A DNA stretch of 64,000 nt from Diphasiastrum complanatum (GCA_029204225.1 CM055096.1:47315079-47379078), one strand, 5' to 3'; positions 20,980 to 31,516 are shown, counted from the stretch's first letter. Notes: a model not told the origin generated them from the letters alone. A program made the numbers and translations.

Positions 20980-21631
20980 TGTGAAAGATTTCAGATCCTT
21001 AAGATCCAATCTACTTGAATGATCTTTGGTTAGAAAGAGAAATACACTACCAATTTCACCAATGTAGAAAAAATCAGCATCTACACACAATTTGAGATGC
21101 AAACACTAATAGAACTTGATCAAACTTGAATGAAACGATTATGTACTATTGTTGTCTGTACAAAACCAGCAAGCTACTATATTTTACATGTGTGGATCCA
21201 AAAATAACAAATATAGATCATTCTACACATAGAATTGCAAGCAATCACCAAGATAGTGCACCAATGGATAGTAGAACCCAAGAGAACCATGTATAAGCAT
21301 GAAATGAGATAGAGAAGAGAGAAGATGACTCTCTCCATGAGTTACATCCTTTTTATAACAGGTCCAAACCCTATTTGGCCTCTTGGCTTTCCCACCAAAA
21401 TGCTAACCCTACCAATTTTGGGTCTAGATTCAATGTACCCAACTTATTCAAATTGAATCTACTCAAACTCGCATTCTATCTTTCCCACACTTTCAAAAAG
21501 TGTTTATTCAGATGAAATTTAGACTAATGAACTTTGAAAAGTCAACCTCTAAGTCTAAAACAAGTTTTGGCCTCAATATGCCAAATATGGAAATATTGCA
21601 AAATGTGATAAAACTAGTTGAATCTTTCACA
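20980..21631 (-). mobile_element. 3' LTR of the young Copia
   Basis: 652 bp, TGTGAAAGATTT ... GAATCTTTCACA on either strand, i.e. a near-perfect terminal inverted repeat TGTGAAAGATT / AATCTTTCACA of 11 bp, longer than the minimal TG/CA. Confidence 0.95.
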
Positions 21632-22232
21632 CTCCCTCTTCAACTAGTTTTAGCATAGACTTTGATAATACTCTAAGTGAAGTCCTATGCTTCATGACCA
21701 AGTCTTTTCCCAATGCTTTGGTGAAGATATCAGCTACACATTCCCTTGAAGACACATGTTGAAGCTCCACCTCCTTTGCAATGACTCGCTCCCTCACAAA
21801 ATGATATTGTATTTCAATATGCTTGCTCCTAGCATGAAAGATAGGATTGGATGCCATTCTTTGGGCTGATTGATTGTCACAAAAGATGATTGGGCTCTCT
21901 GAAAAATCCAGCAAGTGAAGATCCTTGATCATCCTCTTGATCCATACCATCTCCTTTGTGCAATGTGTAAGAGCTTTGTACTCGACCTCACTAGATGACA
22001 ATGAGATAGTGGCTTGTTTCTTTGACATCCATGATATAGCTCCATCACCTATGAAAATACAATAAGAACTAATGGATTTCCTATCCATTACATCTCCAGC
22101 ATATTCCGAATCTGAAAATCCAAAAAGATTAGGTGATGATCCCTCATGCATATGCCAAAATCTCGAGTTCCAATGATGTACCTCAGAACTCGCTTTCCTA
22201 GCTTCCAATGCTCCTAGCATAGTTTTTGCCAA
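21627..22232 (-). CDS. Copia RNase H (young Copia)
   Basis: Carries the Copia RNase H blocks GFSDSEYAGDVMDRKSISSY (catalytic Asp), ISWMSKKQATISLSSSEVEY (catalytic Glu), IFCDNQSAQRMASNPIFHAR (catalytic Asp) and KHIEIQYHFVRERV, ending near the PPT. The first 30 residues of the open frame (ALEARKASSEVHHWNSRFW) are the usual HWKLGKRVLRYIIGT block read out of frame, so a frameshift lies near 22140. The foreign segment ends just upstream, at about 22215. RNase H is otherwise well preserved. Confidence 0.88.
   Translation of the reverse strand: MAKTMLGALEARKASSEVHHWNSRFWHMHEGSSPNLFGFSDSEYAGDVMDRKSISSYCIFIGDGAISWMSKKQATISLSSSEVEYKALTHCTKEMVWIKRMIKDLHLLDFSESPIIFCDNQSAQRMASNPIFHARSKHIEIQYHFVRERVIAKEVELQHVSSRECVADIFTKALGKDLVMKHRTSLRVLSKSMLKLVEEGV
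21632..21642 (-). other. Polypurine tract of the young Copia
   Basis: Minus strand GAAGAGGGAG directly adjoins the 3' LTR start, where plus-strand DNA synthesis is primed. Confidence 0.85.
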
Positions 22233-23290
22233 TAGAACTTTGATCCATCATAAGAATGATCTTCTTCCTAAGAATAGATCTCCTTTCAATGATCATGTAA
22301 TGCTCAAAATAGAAACAACCATAATTGATATAGAGAATAGTGTCCACTTGGGATGCTTCAATATTTCTTACATCAATTTTACATGTAAAAATGTGACTAG
22401 AACATGAAGAATCAAATAGAATGTAAATGAAATGATTCCATCATGCTTCCGACTCTGAACTCTCTGGAAAAATACAACAAACAAAAATAAATGTGAGTGA
22501 TCAACTTTTGCTTGCATGTCTCCGCCTCCTTTGTCCTTTGTTGCCTTGTATCCACCATGATACTCCATGAATGAGCCTCCATCTTCATCTTGCCACAAGA
22601 AACCGTCAAACCTTGGAAATACATGAGTAGGTGAGTACATAAATGATGCAAATCCAACACCACATGACTCCATAAACCAAGTAGTTTGCACTAGTCCATC
22701 TTCAAGATCTACCTGACACAAGAAAATGACCATGAATTCACCAAAAATTGACAATCTCCAAGTATTGGCACCAAGTAGCTCAACACTTGAGAACTTAGCC
22801 ATGGATGAGTGAGATAATGAACCTCCAATAGCTTCATTTTCATCAGCAAAATCAGCCAAGAATGCTAGTAAAAATCCAACATCAAAACAATGCTCACCAA
22901 TGTAGCTAGTTTTACCATATCTTGACAATTTGCACACATCCACATGAAATTGCTCAAACATGAGATAGAAAAAGTAAAGTAAACTTGAACAACACTTCCT
23001 TGCTGCTCCTTTGACCTTACTTGAGTCTTCAATATGCTGTAAAAACAGATCCATAACACCTTTGCCAATTACCTCTCCTTTGATGCTCTTGACTAGCTCC
23101 AAATTGCCAACTTCCCTTTTGACTAGTTGAAGCGCTTTGAGATCAACCTCTTGATCTTCAACTTGACCATCAAAGTCATTGAACAAACTTTTTTTTCCAG
23201 ATCCATTACTTGATTTTACAGCAAGATAACATCCATCCACTTGCATAGCTCCATGTACACAAGAAGATCTTCCACTCTTCATAAGAGATT
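22215..23290 (-). other. Foreign coding-like segment replacing RT in the young Copia
   Basis: Between the integrase-side motif EEWIQAMDLEYQSLMKSG and the RNase H motif HWKLGKRVL there is no RT. About 1.07 kb instead stays open for about 300 codons in the integrase frame. Recognisable pieces are LQLVKREVGNLELVKSIKGE, GKTSYIGEHCFDVGFLLAFL and GFASFMYSPTHVFPRFDGFL. I recognise no family. A diverged copy of one 94-bp stretch (about three-quarters identical by eye) lies at about 56880-56980 on the same strand, conserving KTSYI, HxFDVG, LAFL and NEA. The segment therefore belongs to a repeated, once protein-coding sequence rather than random filler. Confidence 0.7.
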
Positions 23291-24737
23291 GATACTCAAG
23301 ATCCATTGCTTGGATCCACTCCTCTTCTTTCCTTGCTTGATCTACACTTGTAGGATCATACAAAGAGGTTAGGAAAGCAACATAATTTCCAGAAACTACT
23401 TGCTTAACCTTTTGATCATATGTGAGGCTTGAAGGTACTTGTCTTTCGCTTGATGTTCTCCTTGGCTTTTGACGTGATGAAGGTCCATCATCACCACCAT
23501 CCAAAGTAGGATCCTTCTCATCAACATCAAGAATGTTAGAACCATCTACTTTACCATCAATCATGCTTGAAGACACCTTTGGAATGTTTCTCTCATCAAA
23601 AATGACATCTCTACCAACAATCACTTTGTTAGTAGAAGGAATGTAAACCTTGTAGGCTTTACTCACCTCACTATATCCAACAAAAATACCTCTTCTTGAA
23701 GATGGATCCTCCTTGGTCCTATCATCAAGAGTAATGTTGACATAGCATGTGCATCCAAAGGTTCTTAGAAAGTTGACACTCGGCCTCCTCTTGAATAGCA
23801 TCTGAAAAGGTGTCCTTCCATCCAAAATAGCACTCGGCCACCTATTGCACAAGAAATTGGCACACAACAAAGCTTGATCCCAAAATGGTTTGTCAAGATT
23901 AGCACTTAACCTCATAGCTTTAGCACTTTCACATAAAGTCCTATTCTTCCTTTCAGCCACTCCATTTTGTTGTGGGGTCCTTGATGTTGTATACTCCCTC
24001 TTGATCCCATGCTCATCACAAAAAGCCTTGAACTTGTTAGATATGTACTCATCACCATTGTCACCTCTCAAGCACTTGATCTTTGTGAAAAGTTGGTTCT
24101 CCCTTGCATTCTTGAACTTGACAAAGACATCATACACTTCATCCTTGCTCTTTAGTAGATAGATCCAACAAAATCTACTAAAATCATCAATGATTGTTAC
24201 ATACATCTTAGCTCCACTATTGCTAATTGTAGTAAATCCATGAATATCCGAATGTACAAGTTGAAAAGGCTTTGTAGATCTAGAAATAGATCTTGTATAA
24301 GGTAGTCTATGTGACTTAGACAAAGCACAAGACTCACAAACATGCTTGTCATTACTTAAGGAACTTGGAAGACCAATCACAACCTTCTTCCTTGCCATTA
24401 CCTCCAATGACTTGAAGTTGAGGTGTCCCATCCTTTTGTGCCAATCCTCTTGAATAGAAATTTGCTCCCTTGCAACACATCCAACTTGGTTAGCAATAAC
24501 ACAAGCGTCAAGTTTGAACAACTTCCCTTGCCTTCTACCTTTTCCAATCAAGACATCCTTCCTTTTGATCAAACAAGCATCTCCATCAAACTCCACCTTG
24601 AGGCTCTTACTTAGCATTTGACTCACACTAAGCAAATTCTTGGTAATAGATGGAATAAACAAGACATCCTCCAAATGAACATTCCTATTTGTAGAGAGAG
24701 AAAGTGCCAATCCCTTTGATTGCACACTCACCATCAT
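22368..24737 (-). CDS. Copia integrase ORF fused in frame to foreign segment (789 aa)
   Basis: The open frame starts in the region after protease (NVHLEDVLFIPSITKNLLSV) and continues through gag-pre-integrase (DWHKRMGHLNFKSLEVMA; CESCALSKSHRLPY), then the integrase core with all three catalytic positions (LVHSDIHGF, LRGDNGDEY, NGVAERKN). The integrase C-terminal block follows (FGCTCYVNITLDDRTKEDPS, RRGIFVGYSEVSKAYKVYIP) and the Copia linker. It then crosses at about residue 485 into foreign sequence that stays open to the stop at 22368. The Met at 24737 is not a true start: protein would come from the gag-protease frame, from which it is offset by a slip in a (TC)n run at about 24693-24701. 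Confidence 0.85.
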   Translation of the reverse strand: MMVSVQSKGLALSLSTNRNVHLEDVLFIPSITKNLLSVSQMLSKSLKVEFDGDACLIKRKDVLIGKGRRQGKLFKLDACVIANQVGCVAREQISIQEDWHKRMGHLNFKSLEVMARKKVVIGLPSSLSNDKHVCESCALSKSHRLPYTRSISRSTKPFQLVHSDIHGFTTISNSGAKMYVTIIDDFSRFCWIYLLKSKDEVYDVFVKFKNARENQLFTKIKCLRGDNGDEYISNKFKAFCDEHGIKREYTTSRTPQQNGVAERKNRTLCESAKAMRLSANLDKPFWDQALLCANFLCNRWPSAILDGRTPFQMLFKRRPSVNFLRTFGCTCYVNITLDDRTKEDPSSRRGIFVGYSEVSKAYKVYIPSTNKVIVGRDVIFDERNIPKVSSSMIDGKVDGSNILDVDEKDPTLDGGDDGPSSRQKPRRTSSERQVPSSLTYDQKVKQVVSGNYVAFLTSLYDPTSVDQARKEEEWIQAMDLEYQSLMKSGRSSCVHGAMQVDGCYLAVKSSNGSGKKSLFNDFDGQVEDQEVDLKALQLVKREVGNLELVKSIKGEVIGKGVMDLFLQHIEDSSKVKGAARKCCSSLLYFFYLMFEQFHVDVCKLSRYGKTSYIGEHCFDVGFLLAFLADFADENEAIGGSLSHSSMAKFSSVELLGANTWRLSIFGEFMVIFLCQVDLEDGLVQTTWFMESCGVGFASFMYSPTHVFPRFDGFLWQDEDGGSFMEYHGGYKATKDKGGGDMQAKVDHSHLFLFVVFFQRVQSRKHDGIISFTFYLILHVLVTFLHVKLM

Positions 24738-25743
24738 TGGCCGTGTAGATCACCCTCTTGTCATCACCATATTCCAACAAAGAACTGAAGTACTCTTTGT
24801 GAAAGGTCATGTGTGAACTTGCTCCACTATCAATCCACCAAGGATCTAGATCTCCATCATTAGCAAGCATACATGAAGACATCACAAAAGCATCATCATT
24901 TGTATCTTGCACATCCAAACCATCATCATCAAGAGTAAGATTACCTTGCTTGTCTCCTTGATCTCTCTTCTTCTTGTAGCACTCACTTGCAAAGTGTCCT
25001 TTGATGCCACAATAGAAGCACTTGAGCTTTGATCTATCCTTCTTTTTGCTACTTGAAGAAGCATCCACTTGATCTTGCCCTTTAGACCACTTGCTTTTGG
25101 TTTTGCCCTTGAATTTTCCCTTTGTGAACAAAGCATCCTCTTGAAGTGTCGATGTAGATCCACCTCTTGCTTGAACCCTATATTCCTCATTGATCAAGAT
25201 CTCTTGAAGATCCATCAAACTTGGCAAAGTCTTTTGAATAGCAATACTTTGAACAATGTTAGCATGAGCATCCAACAAGCCATTAAGAATCACTTGAATA
25301 AGCTCTCCTTCCTTAATGCTTTCATCTATGCAAGCTAACTCATCATTCAATGCTTTCATTCTCAAAACAAAAGTACTTGGACTTTCTTCATTCTTTTGCA
25401 AACAAGAAAAGATTTGCCTTCTTAGAGTCAACACTCTAGAAGTAGACTTGGATTCATAAAGCTTCTTCAATGAATTCCAAGCTTCCAAAGATGATGTGCA
25501 CTTACCAACTTCCTTGAGAAGTTCATTGGTAACATTCATCTTTATCATGTGTAGAGCCTTCTTGGCCCTCTTGTCATACCTCAATTGATCTTGTTGTGTT
25601 GCTGGTCTCTCCTCCAAACCTACAACAATATCCAAAACATAATTCATCTCAAGAAGTGACTCCATCCTCACTTTCCATAATGAATAGTTACTTGAGGTAA
25701 GCCTATCATTGGCTTCCAACATGACTCCAATTGAGGTTGCCAT
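24685..25743 (-). CDS. Copia gag-protease (young Copia)
   Basis: 352 codons. The N-terminal MATSIGVMLEANDRLTSSNY is a typical plant Copia gag start. A UBN2-type capsid region follows (LWKVRMESLLEMNYVLDIVV, SRVLTLRRQIFSCLQ, LNDELACIDESIKEGELIQV), then a CCHC knuckle CFYCGIKGHFASEC, an acidic linker, and a retropepsin with WWIDSGASSHMTF. The frame is lost at a TCTCTCTC run (24693-24701), ending FSLYK, whereas the neighbouring frame continues as LSLSTNRNVHLEDV. A 1-nt gain or 2-nt loss by slippage explains it; a programmed shift is possible but not needed. Confidence 0.92.
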   Translation of the reverse strand: MATSIGVMLEANDRLTSSNYSLWKVRMESLLEMNYVLDIVVGLEERPATQQDQLRYDKRAKKALHMIKMNVTNELLKEVGKCTSSLEAWNSLKKLYESKSTSRVLTLRRQIFSCLQKNEESPSTFVLRMKALNDELACIDESIKEGELIQVILNGLLDAHANIVQSIAIQKTLPSLMDLQEILINEEYRVQARGGSTSTLQEDALFTKGKFKGKTKSKWSKGQDQVDASSSSKKKDRSKLKCFYCGIKGHFASECYKKKRDQGDKQGNLTLDDDGLDVQDTNDDAFVMSSCMLANDGDLDPWWIDSGASSHMTFHKEYFSSLLEYGDDKRVIYTANDGECAIKGIGTFSLYK

Positions 25744-26329
25744 GTAGCAATGACCTGATCTTCTCTCTCAACCTGTTTCAATGCACAAAGCACTCCTTTG
25801 AACAACAACAAATGCTTTCAAAAGAAATCACCAAGATTTGAAACTATCTCACAAATTCTCTTCTAGCACTTATCCAAGCAAATCAACACATAGAATCATG
25901 GAATCTTGATCAACCTATGATCTATCCTCAATCTAATGACTTTTGCCACTTCCTAAGATTGAAATACACTCAAATGAAGTCCAGCAACCTCACTATCCAG
26001 AGATCCAATCAAAATTAGGGTTTTGACAAAATCACAAAAAATTGACTATTCCAAATCTACATGGAAATGCTGAAAATTTGATATGCAATCTATAAGCCAC
26101 CACTTAGCTGAACCAATGATCCAAAAATCGGCCAAATCCAGCATGTGAATTCAAAAAACGAAATTGAACAAGTATATTCACCTATTTAGTGTTTTGATCT
26201 ACAAAAGATCCATCTACAAAAGCAAAAAATTCGATTTTGATGTAGAATCCTCTCTAGCATGCTCTAGACTTGATATCTTCACCAAATCATTGATAGATCT
26301 GATTTCCTCCTTCATAACCTGAAACACAA
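25744..26329 (-). other. Untranslated leader of the young Copia
   Basis: Between PBS and gag start, about 590 bp without a coding frame. Packaging or dimerisation signals would lie here, but none is identifiable by eye. A diverged copy is visible at about 52840-53250. Confidence 0.6.
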
Positions 26330-26341
26330 GCTCTGATACCA
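26330..26341 (-). other. Primer binding site of the young Copia
   Basis: Minus strand TGGTATCAGAGC, exact match to the standard plant initiator-Met-tRNA PBS, immediately after the 5' LTR with no spacer. Confidence 0.95.
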
Positions 26342-26993
26342 TGTGAAAGATTTCAGATCCTTAAGATCCAATCTACTTGAATGATCTTTGGTTAGAAAGA
26401 GAAATACACTACCAATTTCACCAATGTAGAAAAAATCAGCATCTACACACAATTTGAGATGCAAACACTAATAGAACTTGATCAAACTTGAATGAAACGA
26501 TTATGTACTATTGCTGTCTGTACAAAACCAGCAAGCTACTATATTTTACATGTGTGGATCCAAAAATAACAAATATAGATCATTCTACACATAGAATTGC
26601 AAGCAATCACCAAGATAGTGCACCAATGGATAGTAGAACCCAAGAGAACCATGTATAAGCATGAAATGAGATAGAGAAGAGAGAAGATGACTCTCTCCAT
26701 GAGTTACATCCTTTTTATAACAGGTCCAAACCCTATTTGGCCTCTTGGCTTTCCCACCAAAATGCTAACCCTACCAATTTTGGGTCTAGATTCAATGTAC
26801 CCAACTTATTCAAATTGAATCTACTCAAACTCGCATTCTATCTTTCCCACACTTTCAAAAAGTGTTTATTCAGATGAAATTTAGACTAATGAACTTTGAA
26901 AAGTCAACCTCTAAGTCTAAAACAAGTTTTGGCCTCAATATGCCAAATATGGAAATATTGCAAAATGTGATGAAACTAGTTGAATCTTTCACA
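26342..26993 (-). mobile_element. 5' LTR of the young Copia
   Basis: 652 bp, equal in length to the other LTR; it should contain the promoter (U3/R). Followed on the right by the GTTGT duplication (26994-26998). Confidence 0.95.
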
Positions 26994-26998
26994 GTTGT
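26994..26998. repeat. Target site duplication GTTGT, right copy
   Basis: Exact partner of 20975-20979. Confidence 0.95.
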
Positions 26999-29797
26999 AA
27001 CGTGACAATGATCTCGGCCCTAGTGGAGTATTGGCTTTGATCAATGTCTTCTTTGCCTCCCCTCATGTTGGGAGGGTTTCAAACTTTTCTGATTCCCTTG
27101 TATCAGCCAATTTGCCTCTGGGCCTGGTAGGGGAATTTGTCCTACGCGACTGGGATGGCCTTGCCAGATAATCATTTAGGGCCTTGGTGCCCGTATCTTT
27201 TTCTTTTGCTCGCTCACTTGTTGACGGCTCAGTTGCGCTCGTGTCTTGCTTGGGCGAGAACCTTCTTACCTTTGGTTGATCTGCCAAGAAGTCATCATCT
27301 CCTCCAATGTCCGTGTTAGTTTCTGGAAGGTCATGGATGGAATGATCTGGAGAGAGGGGGGATGATATGTTTAGGAGGAGGTGGGATCAACAAGTTATAC
27401 GCCGCATCGGGGGAGTGGAGTTGTTGGAGAAACTCGTCCCGTCGGGCTTTGCAGGTTGTCAACTGGGCCTTTTGATGGGCCTATTATTTTGCTAGGAGGT
27501 GATGGAGAGAGGGAAGATGAAAGAATCGAGTAAGTTGGAATGAATGTTTCGGAAAAGTTGAAAGCAGAGTAGGAGGAGGGGTTAAAAGTGGGAGGGGGTC
27601 GAAAAACGGTTCTACAAGCAGCCTCGGCTCTCTGGCCACCCGATCCCGAGCTACCGTCTGAAGGGTGGGTTTGCCCTCCTTGATTCTTTGCTCCATCATT
27701 CCCATCATCGTCCCGTGGCTTCGTTGGTTGAGCGCCTGCCTGGGCCTTGCACGTTGTGTCCTATAATTGGTTCACCTTGTCCAAGACTTGCTGCAGGGCC
27801 TTCGTGGTTTCTTCCAGCTGCTTCTGGGACTCCAGGATGATCTTCTCTTGCTTGGCCAGAATGTTTTAAAAAATTTTCTTTTCGGTTTCTCGTTCTTGAA
27901 TTAGCCACACATATTTCTCCGTCCGGATGGCTAAGGCCTGTGGGGCCTGGAATTGAATGTCCTCGGGCTTGACTAGAGGAGCATCGACTGTTATTGCACC
28001 CGATGATCCGTCTCGTACTTGGTCAATTTGGACCATCTGGTGCTTCAGTTGTTGCTGGACCTCTTCCACAGTGGATTTCTGCCCGGCCATCACGGATCTG
28101 GCTTCCATTGTCTCTTTTTCTTTCTCCTTGGCCAGCCTCTGATATTGCACAATTTCTTGGTCTTGATGCTGGACCTTGCTCTCGAGCATTTGATATTGGC
28201 TCACCAACCAATGCATGTGGTAGCTTGTTTCGGATAGGCCTATCATCGAGCGCTTGGCTGCTTCAGTGAGCTTTTCAGGGTTAGTGAGAGTTGGGTACTG
28301 ATCTGGAGCGTGGGATGGTGAGGTTAACCCAAAAAATAAGCATTGTGTTAGAGGTGAAGATGGAGATTGAGGAGGAGGTAGTGGAGGGATGATGTTAGTA
28401 ATTGTTGTGGTGATGGTGGTGGTTAGTGGAGGGGTCAGACTTCTTCTTGGCTGCTTCTCCTTCTCTGGCTCGTCGTCGCTTATTTCCATCAGGTCCACAA
28501 CATCAAAATATTGCGACGTGTCCAATGTGTGGATTTGTTGGGCCTGTGGTTGTTGAGCCGCTTCCGTGACCTGGGGACTGGATATCCCCACTCCGCCCCC
28601 CCCAAAAAAAAAATCTTGTGCCGTTGGTGATGTTGTTGGCGTTGGCGTGATAATCAATGTGGGTGGGGTGGCGACTTCATCTGGTGGAGTAGCAGGCTGT
28701 GAGGTGGTCATATGTTGGGCTGTTGCTGATGTCATGCTCCATCACCCCCGTCAATGACATGTGAGGGTGATGAGTGCTGTTGCAATGCCGTGGATGAGCT
28801 GCCATCATTTGAGGTGGAACCATCTGAATCTGATCCCACTGGTGATGTGCTCCCAACTTGAAGCTTCTTTTGCATTCCTTGTTGTCGTGTGTCAGGCAAC
28901 TGGGCCTTGGAGGTATCGGCCTCTTGAGCTTCGGATGTTGCAGCTGCTGGTGGATCTGGTTGTGGGCTTGTTTGCCTCCGTACTAGTGGGAGTATACTTG
29001 TGTTGACCCTTTTAGGTTGGGATCCCGATGGGAAGGTAGTTCTTGATCGTGCACGCTTGGACTTTTTGGACTCAATGGGGATGTCCCATGCCTTGTCCGC
29101 AAGCTGTAGTTGTTGTTGAACCTTTGGCTCGTTCTGTACTTGGTGAAGAGTGATATATGTCATAAGATATCCCAATACTATGATGGGTTGCTTGTTCTTA
29201 ATGCAATCATGTAGGCAGTTCGAAGCAAATTGTGCCCAATCATAGAGGTTCTGGGCATGCAGTCGTGAATCTGCCATCATGTGAAACAGGGACATGGGTA
29301 CCCTCAGCACTTTCGTCCATGGTTTTTGTGTGCACCTGGTGAGATAGGCACATGCTGCTTGGAGTTGCTGGTCATTGATGGCTTCCACTCTGTACCCATC
29401 CTTATTCTTCCACTTGGTCACAGAGGGATCGATATACTTGAAGTATGTCGTTTGTTCTATCTTGTGGAGTGTCCTTGAGATAGCATTTGGTCCTCGCGGG
29501 AACCCATAAGGTTGCAAGTCGGCTGCCACAAAAGATACGTTATAAACATAATTCCTGATAGGTGGAACTATGAGTTGGCATGACCTGGCCGTTGCATGAT
29601 AGTTGGCATAGGCCATGTGTACCAGGTACGGGCTTTGATAACCTATCAAGACAGGGATCTGGAATTCAATTTCCTTGAAAGAAGGACTCTGCCTGTTGGT
29701 ACCATGTCTGCATCTCTATAAGATCTAACTTGGACAGTTGGATGTCGAGCTTACTTGCTTCGAGATCTTCAGAACTGGAACTGAGATTGGACGACAT
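26999..29797 (-). pseudogene. Element A additional ORF (aORF), 5' part
   Basis: A likely start is the Met at 29797 (MSSNLSSSSEDLEASKLDIQ). After one frameshift near 29670 the frame enters GYQSPYLVHMAYANYHATAR, LIVPPIRNYVYNVSFVAADL, FPRGPNAISRTLH, FHMMADSRLHAQNLYDWAQF (29649-28732). A Pro/Thr/Ser-rich linker follows, then a coiled coil (HWLVSQYQMLESKVQHQDQE, VEEVQQQLKHQMVQIDQVRD; 28735-27866), then QEKIILESQKQLEETTKALQ and a Ser/Pro-rich section up to the Copia insertion. Several frameshifts are present. The globular N-terminal domain, linker, coiled coil layout recalls the plant-mobile-domain-like extra ORFs of Tat/Ogre gypsy elements, but I cannot assign the fold. Element B keeps the coiled-coil end, and 51240-51626 has an analogous N-terminus. 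Confidence 0.65.
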
Positions 29798-29867
29798 GGT
29801 GGAGAAATGGAAAAAATAAGGTTCTGGAAAAAACTGGTTCGGTTGAGAGTGCAGACAGTGTGAAGGC

Positions 29868-30060
29868 CTTTGGTTGAGATTTGGTGGGTTGGCGTCGGTT
29901 GAGATTTGAAGGTTTGGCGTCGGTTGAGATTTGAAGGTTTGGCATCGGTTGAGATTTGAAAGACGGTGTCGGTCGAAATGGATGGACGTGCTTCGGTTGA
30001 GATGGAAAGAGTGGTTCCGGTCGAGTCTGAAGGACTGGCGTCGGTCGAGTCTGAAGGAAA
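29868..30060 (-). repeat. Degenerate TCTCAACCGAC tandem repeats before the aORF
   Basis: Eight or so copies on the minus (sense) strand of an AATCTCAACCGACGCC-like motif every 20-30 bp, in the presumed leader of the aORF. Same motif family as 30755-31112 and 39885-40850. Confidence 0.75.
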
Positions 30061-30754
30061 AAAATGGCGGTGTAGAAGGGTTTGTAATATGTGTGGGGAG
30101 GGATGTACGATGTTGTATGAAAAAGGGTTGTGAAAAATGGAGGGTTTGGAATGAAAAGTGTGTGGAAGTGGGTTGTGTTGGACATAACCGTGTGGAATGT
30201 GGGTGGCAAACGAAATATGATGTAGAAAAGGTGGGCACAGAATGAGGTGGGGTTAAGAAGGATGGAAAGTGGAATATCAGAAAGTGGAGGTGTTTGTCAA
30301 GGATGGTGATTTTGTGAAGGTGGATATGTGTGAGTAATGGACTGGGCGGACAAATGTTTTATGATGTTGATTTTGATGATGTTCAATAGTGTAACAAGAG
30401 CGTGATGGGTGCTCGTGTGACACTACCCCTCAGCATGCGAAGACTCGTAATATGATGTATTCTGTCGGTGACGTTAGGTTGTAAGGTTTTAGTGATGCGC
30501 TCGCAATGGAATGGTAACAATGGCGGTTGATAGTCTGTAGAGATGGTGTGAAGATGATAACAGAAGGATTGAACAACTGAGCGCCAGGATCAATCACAGG
30601 AGCAAGGAAATCGCCAGCAGATCGTCGCCAGAAAATGCTAGAGTTCGCACTTCCATGAGGTGCAAATGGCATCGTAGTGAGGGCATTTATGGACGTCGTC
30701 TTCTGGTGGCAAGCGAGATGGGACATGTTGGTTCGTGAAATTTGAATTTAGGTC
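30061..30754 (-). other. Spacer between repeat arrays in element A
   Basis: No recognised domain. The longer frames are low-complexity and partly driven by the neighbouring repeats. It lies between integrase and the aORF, so a promoter or splice signals for the aORF might be here. Confidence 0.4.
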
Positions 30755-31112
30755 CTCCGGTCGAGATTTGATTGAAATACTCCAGTTGAGATTTGAGTTG
30801 AGTGCTCCGGTTGAGACTTGAGCTGAGTGCTCCGGTTGAGATTTGAGCTGAGTGCTCCGGTTGAGATTTGAGCGGAGTGCTCCGGTTGAGATTTGAGCGG
30901 AGCACTTCGATTGAGATTGGAGCGGAGTGCTCCAGTTGATATTTGAGCAGAGTGCTCCGGTTGAGATTTGAGCGGAGTGCTCCGGTTGAGATCTAACTAA
31001 AGCACTTCGGTTGAGATTGGAGCGGAGTGCTCCGGTTGAGATCTGACTAAAGCACTTCGGTTGAGATTTGAGCAGAGTGCTCCGGTTGAGATCGACTGAA
31101 GCACTTCGGTTG
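30755..31112 (-). repeat. 25-bp minisatellite with core TCTCAACCGGAGC
   Basis: About 14 tandem units of roughly 25 bp on the element's sense strand, alternating CTCAAATCTCAACCGGAG and variants with CGAAGTGC. They generate a spurious open frame (31336-30638) of NLNRS / QISTGAL peptides. Confidence 0.85.
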
Positions 31113-31516
31113 AGATTTGAGAAAACCTCATTATGAAGGAATGGATCTGTTTGATGCAAGTGAAGAACTTCAAAGGCAAAATACGACTGTGGCTCAGAGT
31201 AGAAGTTCTTATGAAAAGATGTCTCTCCAGAAATGTTTGTATGTTTGAGATACCAGTCAGACAGAGATGAGGTGGCTAAAGTGTGAGAATCATTGCCTAT
31301 GGTGTAGTCTATCATTTGTTGATCTAAAACATCCATGACCCATGAGTATGTTCAGGAAAAAGAAAATTCATAAAAAGTACATAAGTAACTGTATGAAGTA
31401 TAAACAAGAATGAGGTGAACAATAGGCATGCAAAACGAGAATTACAAGCAAGGAATGAAAATTAAATAAAATAATAAAATAAATAAAAATGCAGAATATA
31501 TACTAGGGAAAAGATG

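Larger units (their letters stand above)
20980..26993 (-). mobile_element. Young Copia LTR retrotransposon, 6014 bp, RT replaced
   Basis: Structurally complete minus-strand element: 5' LTR 26342-26993, PBS 26330-26341, gag-protease, integrase, about 1.07 kb of unrelated sequence where RT should be, RNase H, PPT 21632-21642, 3' LTR 20980-21631, flanked by GTTGT. I see only two differences between the 652-bp LTRs (near 21175 and 21609), implying recent insertion. It sits in the aORF of gypsy element A. Lacking RT it cannot be autonomous, so its recent movement points to help in trans. Confidence 0.95.

Noticed and set aside
22368-24737. 789-aa frame as a single host gene
   Set aside because: Its first 485 residues are Copia integrase inside a bounded element; the rest is the replaced RT region.
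30638-31336. 232-aa frame with NLNRS/QISTGAL repeats as a protein
   Set aside because: Produced by the 25-bp minisatellite; the repeat unit is not a multiple of three and peptides alternate between frames.
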